Of a stretch of DNA of 64,000 nucleotides, positions 56,132 to 64,000 are shown piece after piece; position 1 is the first letter of the stretch; every line of letters begins with the position of its first letter. Below the pieces are notes generated by a model. The model was not told the DNA's origin. It did no database searches and saw nothing but the letters and a program-made list of their open reading frames with translations. The position numbers were made by a program, and so were the translations under genes. This stretch comes from Tetracentron sinense (taxonomy: Eukaryota; Streptophyta; Magnoliopsida; Trochodendrales; Trochodendraceae), in assembly GCA_015143295.1 (NCBI GenBank), contig CM026571.1:28672505-28736504 (forward strand), read 5' to 3'.

Positions 56132-58371
56132 TCCAGAACCCCGGAACTTTCTGTACCTAATAAACAGTGTTTTCATAACCACTTGGCCTTTCATGCAGTC
56201 CAATTAATAATTTATAAAAAATTGGATGTCAATAACCCATGGGCAGCGTGAAGAAGGGAGTTTAAGACCCTAAAAGTGTTGAAGAAGAGGTTGGAAATGC
56301 CCCAGGGGGTCTGCAAGTGAAAAAGAATGAAAAACTGGGAACGACGATCGATCGCCACATGGTGACGATCGATCGTCATGAGCCCAGAAATTTGGGCAAC
56401 TCACTGGATCATGGACGATCGATCATCACAAACTAACGATCGATCATCTGGAGACAAAAATCTAGGCAAGCTTACTGAAGTGTAGACGATCGATCGTCCC
56501 ATGATCGACGATTGATCGTCCTCGCGGAACTCTGTTTTTTTTAAAGACCCGAAATCAAGGGTTTCAACCCTTTTACCTATAAGTAGGGCTTCCATTTGGG
56601 GGTTTTTGGTTTACCCTAAACCTAAAGAAAGCCCTTAGGAGATTGAGAAAGGAAGAAGAGGGGATTGCAAGTAAGGGTTCTCATTCTTGAAGAGATCATC
56701 CTCAAATCCTTGGATTCTTCAAATCCAAGGCAAGGCACGCGAGGAGCACCTCCTCCAAGCTCGGTAGCTACTCCACATACGTTTTTGGAGGGTTTCCCTC
56801 ATCCATTGAAGTTCAGTACCCTATGCTACCCTTCTAGTTCATCATCTTATCCTTTTTCTTCATTTTGTGGTTTTTCCCCAAATTTTTAAGCATAAGAATG
56901 TGATGGAATGGACGGATGGAGAAGGTGATGAGCGATGGATGCCATATGGTTGTTGTAATGAATGAAATAGGAAAGGTATTTCACAAATAATGAACACACA
57001 TGAATGATGGATGGATTGGATAAAACATTAATCAAGAAAAACATGATTTAAGGCATATGAAATTTCTAGGGTTGTATGATAGTGTGTTACTCATTTTTTT
57101 TATTTATAATGGCATGAATATTCTTATGTGTTGAAATAGTGTTATTCCATGTATTATTATCTTCAATGTCACGTTTAATTCCAAGATAAAGTATGCACAC
57201 GGCTTCACGAGCACGGCATGCATGACATGGTTTATTGGGTTTTTCAAGAACAATAGTTTTATTCTCAATTCACGAACACCATGACAAGGCCAAACGTTAG
57301 GGTTGGTAAATTGAGGTAGGACATATCTTAAGATATGTTTTGTCTCGCTTAGATAAGAACAAGAACACGTCAAGCAAGATGTTTGTGTGCCTTCAATCAT
57401 GCATGTTTACTTTATTACAATTTGCAAAAGAGGAAGTTTATATTTACCTCCCTTTAAGTTGCTTCATTGCATTTTCGCAAAAGATGGAGTTTCACACTTC
57501 CCTCCCTTCAAGTTGCTTTATTCCATATTTCGCAAAAGATGGGGGTTTACACCACCCTCACTTCAAGTTGTTCAAGGGCACTAACATCCCAAGCGCATGA
57601 GCATGTTTAAATTCCAAGCAAGCAAGCATGAGCATTTTAATTTCATGGCATGACACGACATGACACGCATAACACGACAGGACAAGAAAGACAAAATACG
57701 ACAAGACAAGCAAGACAGAACACAACATGACAAGTTTTCAAGCACGAAAAGAGTATTTCAAGTCAAGTCAAGCACACGATGATTTCAAAAGTTTTCTCGG
57801 CTTTGATGTGATGAAAGCATGAAATATAAACTGTTTATCTTCCTGTTATGATACGAACTGCTTCCACTTTGTTTTCATTATTATGTTGTTATTACTGTTG
57901 GTTAGTATTTGGTACCCGCTGAGTGTTTCAATACTCAAGCGTACATTTGATGTCGACAGGTGTTCGTGGAGCGGTTGCTCCTTTTGACATATGTGCTCCC
58001 GATCCATAGGAGGAAGATGAGTACTTCGAGGGGGTCCCTACTGAGGAGCCTCATGTAGAGGGCCATTATTAGGTGGTAGATTCTAAGTGAGTGTGGGTGA
58101 GCATCAGAGATTTTATACCCATGTATTTTGGCGGGCATGTCCGCACCTTCTTTTGTTGATTTCACTTTTGTACAGAATTTGGATTATAGTTATACATAGA
58201 GGGTTTTGTTAGACTTCCGCTGTGCCATGTTAGTTTATGCTTCTGCGATTTTGTCCTCTATTGTATATGCTCCGTATGTTTTGCAGGATGGTTTGTCAAG
58301 CAGGTCATGAAGGTTATGATAAATCGTCCAAGATTCACTCTAACTCGTAGGGTGGATTTTGAGTCGCGATA
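56132..58371 (+). repeat. Gypsy III 5' LTR
   Basis: About 2240 bp, ending GAGTCGCGATA. It carries the type A promoter module, a Gypsy II-like middle, and an array near 57420-57590 with CTTTAAGTTGCTTCATT and CGCAAAAGATGG units. Confidence 0.85.
56343..56585 (+). promoter_or_regulatory. Gypsy III LTR promoter: GACGATCGATCGTC palindromes plus TATA
   Basis: Six GACGATCGATCGTC-type sites at about 56343-56522, then TATAAGTA at 56578-56585. The order of sites and the sequence between them (CCAGAAA..GGGCAACTCACTGG) match Gypsy I at 5369-5609, although the LTR ends are Gypsy II-like. Confidence 0.7.
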
Positions 58372-58375
58372 GGTT

Positions 58376-58387
58376 TGGTATTAGAGC
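58376..58387 (+). other. Gypsy III primer-binding site, mutated
   Basis: TGGTATTAGAGC, one base off the initiator Met tRNA complement. Confidence 0.7.
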
Positions 58388-58731
58388 TTAGGCTTTAGGT
58401 CTCATAGGGTCACTTAGAATCTGGTACCACAACTTGACAAGAGCATATGTTAGGAAGCAAGTTAGGAAGGAAGTAAGTCGGCAGCGAGTCATGTTCCAAG
58501 TGTAAGACTAAACTTTAGTCTTAGTTTAAAATGGTTGCTCCAACCAAGTACGGGTCTTAGGAACACTAGAACACCAAAGTATAATATTATAAATACTCTA
58601 ATGACTTGATGTGATGAATATGATAGTACTATACTATTATTGGTTGCTCTATTGTAAAAAATTGAATCAATGCGATAAATCGTGGTTCCAAGTTAGACTC
58701 ATGTGTTGCTATTGTTCTCAGGACCTTAGTC

Positions 58732-59960
58732 ATGAGGCGGGGCACACGGGTCGTAGACCACTTATGAGAGCTTTTTCCTCTTCTCGAGATGAGGATGAGC
58801 AACCAGACCTCTCTCAGGTTCTTGGCTCTATTACAGAGACTCTAGCATTGCTAGTGGCCAGGCAGGTTATTCCACCGCCTGCAGCACCTACCCCTTCTCC
58901 TGCTACTCCACCGCCTGCAAGACCAGTACATCGTACAATTAGGGTTGAGGCATTTCGGAGAATGAGGCCTCCAGCTTTCCATAGGAGTGTGGGCCCTCTT
59001 GCTGCGGAGACTTGGATCCTCCAGTTGGAGAAGATTTTCACGGTCCTCTCGCCCAATGAGGAGGAAAGAGTGACATGTTTTTCTGCTAGAGGGTGAGGCT
59101 CACCATTAGTGGTTGTCCGCCTTGAGGTCTCGGGATTTGACTAAGCAAGGTCAACCATGGACTTGGGGCGAGTTCATGGATACCTTTTACAAGAAGTACT
59201 TGCCAGTTGGAGCTCGGGAAAAGGAGAGAGAGTTTATCAACCTCGAGCAGGGTTCTATGACTGTGGCTACGTATGAGGCCAAGTTCTCAGAGCTCTCGAG
59301 ATTCGCACCTCATATGATCGCCACCGAGGCGATGAAGGCAAGGAGGTTTGAGCAAGGGCTCAAAGACATCATTATGGAGAGAGTCTCGGCCTTCAAGCAC
59401 GCCACTTATCCAGAAGTGGTGGACAAAGCCTTATTGATCGAGACTAACTCGGAGGTCGTGGAAGAGGGATTTGGCAAAAGGCTAATCCAGCAGCTCTGCA
59501 CCGTCGGAGAAGTAGGCTCGGCCTGCCCCGTATCAGTATACTTGGCTAGCACCACCACAGTATGCTTGACCAGCACCACCGCAGAGGCAGTCTTATGCTC
59601 CTCCAGCTCCACGGTCGTACATGCCTCATGCACTACGACCTCAGGCTCTCCAGGCCCCAAGACACGTTGCACCTCAGGCAGCGATGTACGCTCCACCTAC
59701 GGCCCCTTCGGCATACACATACGAGGTCTGTATCTCTTGCAGCCGAAGACATCAGACAGGAGATTGCTAGAAGGCATCAGGCGTATGCTTCCACTGTGGT
59801 CGTCAGGGCCACCTGATCAGGGATTGCCCTAGTCAGCATTTGCCAGTCCAGTCTCAAGAGATTAGGCCCCCAGTTCGTCCAGCAGGATCATATCAGGCGT
59901 CCTCCTAGCCTGTATGGTCTGTACCTCTGTCACATTAGGTGAACCAGGGATGAGTATCTG
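58732..59960 (+). pseudogene. Gypsy III gag
   Basis: The start ATGAGGCGGGGCAC has lost one base compared with Gypsy II. It reads DEDEQPDLSQVLGSITETLA, VEAFRRMRPPAFHRSVGP and ILQLEKIFTVLSPNEEE, then in another frame FINLEQGSMTVATYEAKFSE and RRFEQGLKDIIMERVS. A knuckle CFHCGRQGHLIRDC is readable near 59790. Multiple shifts and stops. Confidence 0.85.
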
Positions 59961-60149
59961 CCTTGATTGAGGGAGATGCACTTGCATCGGATGATGTAGT
60001 GCAAGGTACGCGTTTAGACTTGTTCATTTACCCATGATGGTCTTACTATGGCTTATTCTTTGTGTACGTATATGGTACGTTATATATCTATATATCTATA
60101 CATATGATGTTGATGCATGGATTGACTTAGCTAGTTATAATTTCAGGAA

Positions 60150-60534
60150 CTTTATTAGTCAATGAATGTTTGGCTCGAGTATTGATTGACACCGGGCCTA
60201 CTCATTCATTTATCTAGCCGAGTTTTTCCTAAGGCTTTTCTACAGAACCTAGTCAACTAGAACCGGAGTTATTCATTTCGACTCCTCTCAGCAAGATAGT
60301 AGTAGTGGATAGCATTTTCAGAGGCAGTACAGTTCAAGTTGGAAGCCGCGAGTTGGCAGCTGATCTCATCGTCCTTAGATTCCAGGACTTTGACGTCATC
60401 TTGGGGATGGATTGGTTAGCAGCTCACCATGGTCAAGTGGCATGCTTTGAGAAGATGGTACTCTTCAAGCCAGTAGAAGGGAAGCCATTTCATTTTCGGG
60501 GGTTGAGAAGTAAAGATATCGCCAGCCTTGCGGC
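60150..60534 (+). pseudogene. Gypsy III protease
   Basis: ARVLIDTGPTHSFI with the catalytic Asp, then a stop, then FISTPLSKIVVVDSIFRGST, VILGMDWLAAHH and FHFRGLRSKDIAS up to the solo LTR insertion. The frame resumes at 63153. Confidence 0.85.
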
Positions 60535-61552
60535 TGTGAGCGCGGATTTCCATGACACTCACTAGGGTGTAGATACCTATCTACCCTCACGGGTGTGAAA
60601 GGATTTGATTAAGAGTCGTAACCTATTTATTCAGAAGGGATAAGTCCCCCGAGTTTGGATAAGGTCTTGGTCTGCGAGTGAGATCAAGGTAAGGGGTTCA
60701 GTTAAGTCCAGGGAAGGTGTTAGGCACCCCGAGGCTTCCGCTTTACAACAGTTCCGTACTCTCCAGGTTTAAGCCAATTAAAGTTAATCTTGTTCAAAAT
60801 ACCAGAAGGTTTAAGTTAACACTAATCCAAGAAAGGAAAAGCTAACTGGGGTCGAACCCGGGTCGGGTTGCCTACGTACTCACAGGGTGAGATCAAACTG
60901 AGCGTAGTTCTGGCACGTGAGCCTATGCCGAGGTTAGGGGGGTGTGCGTATGCACCAAGAGTGGCTAACATGAACTAGTCCTGTAGACTAGGGTTTGGTT
61001 AACCGAGGAGGTCAAGTGCAAGGTGCAAGCTCGGTAGGCTTAGGGGTAGTTTGGTAGACTAGGATAGAGTTCGGCCAGGGTTAGGGTTGCTAACCGAGGT
61101 TAGGCCGAACTAACTATGGTTAGGATTGCTAACCACAGTTAAGGGGAAGTGAGACTTAGCCCAGTAGGCTAAGGGGAGGCGCGGTAGGCCGAAGATAAGT
61201 TTGGTAGACTTGGTTTCTAGGCCCAGTAGGCCGTAAACCGAAGGATAACTGCGATTAGGGTTGCTAACCGGAGTTAAAGGGGATCTAATTGTGATTAGGG
61301 TTGCTAACCAAGGTTAGGGAAGGGCCAAGGTCGGTTTTATAGTCCACTTGATTTCTAGGATTTTTTGATTAATTTCCCAAGATTTGTAGGGTTAAGGGGG
61401 GCTTAATCGTAGTTAAATATTAACTGGAGGTGTATTTAACCACGGTTAAGAGTATAGTAAAGTCCAAGGTGGGCCCAGGGGGCTAGGCATGGCCTAAAAT
61501 GGCCTCTTACCAGGCTTGGGCCCCTGCAAAAGCCCAGGATTAAAACAAAATT

Positions 61553-61840
61553 AATGTCGGTAGTTGGATTACCAACATTTAGAACAGTGTTTTAACCATG
61601 GTTTTGCACACTGTTAACTAGGGTTAGGGTGTAACCCTGGGTGAACTGAGATCATGGGACCAAGAGGGAAGTCCAAGAGATCTTTTGAGCATGGTTTGGG
61701 CCCCAAGGGATGCCTGGAGTGGGCCTTACAGAGCTGCAAAGGTATTGTAATAAAAACTGCATATTGGCGATAGATGTTCTACCGCCAATCTGAAACTAGG
61801 CCAAATATTTATTGGCGGTAGAAGGTCTACCGCTAATAAG
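61553..61840. repeat. Inverted repeats TTGGCGGTAGA / TCTACCGCCAA
   Basis: TATTGGCGGTAGA-TGT-TCTACCGCCAAT (about 61764-61791) and a near copy at about 61810-61836. A third, AATGTCGGTAGTTGG-ATTACCAACATT (about 61552-61578), has a different core. Confidence 0.75.
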
Positions 61841-62526
61841 CACAGTGTTGATTTTTCTTGGATTTAACGATGGTTAGTCTAAACCCAAGCACCTGGAAGG
61901 ACCATGTTAGGTCCAGGGGAGTGAGAAGAGTCCACTTTGGGCCCTGGACATGGACCAAGGCCCACCTAAGTAGACCAAACATGCTTGAAGCAGTAACTGC
62001 CAGGAATGGCAATACTGAGTTTACCGTTATTCCTAGTTTTTCTCAAAACCAGAATTTCACTCATGGGGGCTGTGCACCAACATAACCAGGGGTTCCCCCA
62101 TGATGTGAGGGACCCCCAGAAGATCCTGTGGTGGCCTGAGAGCTCCATGGAGAGGGATATACCCATTGGGGTTCACCATGCCTATAGTTTAGGTGGGTGA
62201 ACACCCTGTTTGGGTTCGATCTACTGTAAACAATGATAAATGAGAAGAACATGTCCCCTGGAGATGACCAGGGGCTTACAGGTATTCAAAAGAAACAAAA
62301 AAAGGGGTAGGGAACACCTTACCCTGATGTTCTACTTTCGCCGAAGGACTGTGCACAATGGTGGTGCCCACTGGTGGTGTTGCTCAGGTGCAAAGGGGAG
62401 GCTGAGGTGATCCTGGGAACTCTGGGAAGCTTAAGGAAGCTAAGAACAAGGATCCAATACCTTGGTTTCGCAGCAAGGATTCGAGTATGGGGACTTCAGG
62501 ATCCGGATAACAGTGGAGGGCTACTG

Positions 62527-62762
62527 GGTTTTATAGAGGAGAACCTAAGGGACCTAGGATGGATTAAGGAGAAGGCTGGTCATGGTATTGGACCTGGTGG
62601 AGGTTGAGTAAGAGGCTTGAAGGGAGAGTTTGAGGTGAAGGGTGGAGTGTGCAGGGCATCTGCAGTCTGCAAACTCGATTTCAGCTATTGGCGGTAGATG
62701 GTCTACTGCCATTAGCAAAACAGGCCAAATGATAACGTCGATAATGGATTTACCGACATTAT
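62527..62762 (-). promoter_or_regulatory. Solo LTR promoter: GGCGGTAGA dyads plus TATA
   Basis: TATTGGCGGTAGATGG-TCTACTGCCATTA (about 62687-62715) and AACGTCGATAATGGATTTACCGACATT (about 62733-62760). On the minus strand they are followed by TATAAAACCC near 62532. Confidence 0.6.
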
Positions 62763-63152
62763 GTGTTTTGAAAAGAATGGGCCTGGCCCAGTACAAACAG
62801 GTATGGGGGTTTGCTCAAGGTTTTTGGGCCTAGTTTAAGGGTTCAGGCCCTATAGGCCATAGGTTTTAGAGTTTGGGCCCTAATGGCTCTAGGGCTAGGC
62901 TAGGGCTTCGGCTAGGGTCACCTAGGGTTCAGGTTTTCTAGGATTCTGACTTAGGGTGAATCCTAAGGTTAATTAGGATTGTGTCCTAGGGTCTAACTAG
63001 GGTTTTGTTCTAGGGTTTTCTAGGGTTTGACTTACGGTGAGTCCTAAGACCAACTAGAGGCTTACCTAGGATGTGGAGGATTTGGCAGGGGTAACCATGG
63101 TTAACATACATTAACCATGGTTAGACAGGGGTGTACAAATTGGGTGCTTACA

Positions 63153-64000
63153 GCGGCGTTAAGTCTAGTGAACCCCAAGGCTAAGGACTCTTCAACTATT
63201 CCGGTCGTGAGTGAATTCTTGGATGTATTTCCAGAGAAGTTGTCAGGGCTGCCCCCAAACAGGGAGATTGAGTTCATGATCGAGCGTGCACTAGGCAGCT
63301 CCTATCTCTCGGGCTCCGTACAGGATGACCCGATTGAACTCAAGGAGTTGAAGACTCAATTGGAGGAGATGCAAGACCTTGGTTTCATTCGACCAAGTGT
63401 CTCACCGTGGGGTGCCCCGATGCTATTTGTCAAGAAGAAGGATGGCTCGATGCGGATGTGCATCGAATACAGGCAGTTGAATAAGGTCACAATAAAGAAT
63501 AGGTATCCATTGCTTAGGATTATTACTTGTTTGATCAGTTAAAGGGAGCAAAATTTTTCTCTAAGATTGATGTTCGGTCCGGTTACCACAAATTGAAGAT
63601 CAAGGTGGAAGATATGCTCAAAACTGCATTCAGGACTCGATATGGGCATTACGAGTTCTTAGTGATGCCTTTTGGTCTCACAAACACGCTGGCAGCCTTT
63701 ATGGATTTGATGAACCGGGTGTTCCGACCATACCTAGATCGATGCATGATAATGTTTGTCAATGACATCCTGGTCTATTCCTAGACACGGGAAGATCACA
63801 AGCGAGACTTTCGCCTTGCTTTAGAAATGCTGAGAGAGCACAAGATGTATATCAAACTAAGCAAGTGTGAGTTTTGGTTGGAGGAAGTGGCATTCCTAGG
63901 CCACATTGTTCTTGCAAAAGGTATCTCGGTAGATCCGAAGAAGATAGAGGCAGTCATGAGTTGGGTGAGGCCCAAGAGTGTCACTGAGATACGCAGCTTC
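63153..64000 (+). pseudogene. Gypsy III reverse transcriptase, catalytic Asp lost
   Basis: Reads [62 protein letters not shown], a shift near 63530, [20 protein letters not shown], and [20 protein letters not shown]. The catalytic box is FVNDILVYS instead of FVDD. A TAG follows, then LREHKMYIKLSKCEFWLEE to the window end. Confidence 0.9.

Larger units (their letters stand above)
60535..63152 (-). mobile_element. Solo LTR inside Gypsy III
   Basis: TGTGAGCGCGG to GGTGCTTACA, 2618 bp, with perfect duplication GCGGC at 60530-60534 and 63153-63157. The minus orientation (TGTAAGCACCC start) is supported by CTCTATAAAACCC on the minus strand near 62527-62540. This is a different LTR family from the others in the window. 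It carries GGTTAGGGTTGCTAACC phrases (61080-61320) and the inverted repeats listed next. Confidence 0.9.
56132..64000 (+). mobile_element. Gypsy III: Ty3/Gypsy element, runs off the window
   Basis: The LTR start, worn to TCCAGAACCCCGG, aligns with Gypsy II TGTAGAACCCCG. LTR 56132-58371, primer-binding site, gag, protease, a nested solo LTR (60535-63152), then RT to the window end. All frames are broken. It starts 35 bp upstream of the CYP714 ATG. The target duplication cannot be checked because the right end is outside. Confidence 0.88.

Noticed and set aside
60535..63152. Plus-strand frames at 61858-62200 and 62374-62833 as genes
   Set aside because: They lie in a solo LTR with a clear target duplication and show no domain.

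Overview
This window looks like gene-poor nuclear DNA from a flowering plant. Two host loci can be recognised: an intact PAM68-type chloroplast assembly gene (about 50.75-51.33 kb, minus) and a CYP714-family cytochrome P450 (about 53.16-56.10 kb, minus) with three frameshifts in one exon. Almost everything else is LTR retrotransposon, nested up to four deep, plus one short Helitron and some inverted-repeat (MITE-like) pieces. No tRNA, rRNA or CRISPR was seen.

Layout. 1-28045: an old Ty1/Copia element cut into pieces by two later arrivals. These are a solo Ty3/Gypsy LTR (1339-3968, duplication AAAGA) and a large Ty3/Gypsy element 'Gypsy I' (5156-27776, duplication AGTAC/AATAC). Gypsy I carries a Sirevirus-like Copia element with an env-like gene inside its own 5' LTR (6896-17699), and its 3' half is replaced by a Tat-lineage fragment (about 20424-26667). 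28046-30800: the 3' end and LTR of a chromovirus. 30801-32535: worn Copia LTR-like sequence. 32541-45788: a gag-only Copia element (duplication AAAAG) holding 'Gypsy II' (34214-42697, duplication AACAC). 45955-48630: a second solo Gypsy LTR (duplication AGACA). 48686-49066: a non-autonomous Helitron. 49067-56131: the host gene island (PAM68, CYP714). 56132-64000: 'Gypsy III', running off the window and holding another solo LTR (60535-63152, duplication GCGGC).

The most striking signal is not a gene. Several unrelated LTR families here share one design: a cluster of short palindromes near the LTR promoter, usually just upstream of the TATA box, and often downstream tandem arrays in which each unit has its own dyad. 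The arms of these dyads differ between units but stay complementary within a unit. Palindromic cis regions are known for Sirevirus LTRs. Here the same design also occurs in Ty3/Gypsy LTRs, in a Tat element, and a second time inside the Sirevirus, directly upstream of its env-like gene. Two types of palindrome-plus-TATA module also appear to have been exchanged between Gypsy families.

All retroelement coding regions seen are broken by stops, frameshifts, deletions or loss of catalytic residues. Target-site duplications and LTR ends were read directly. Lineage names (Sirevirus, Tat, chromovirus, TR-GAG-like) are inferences from domain order and motifs.
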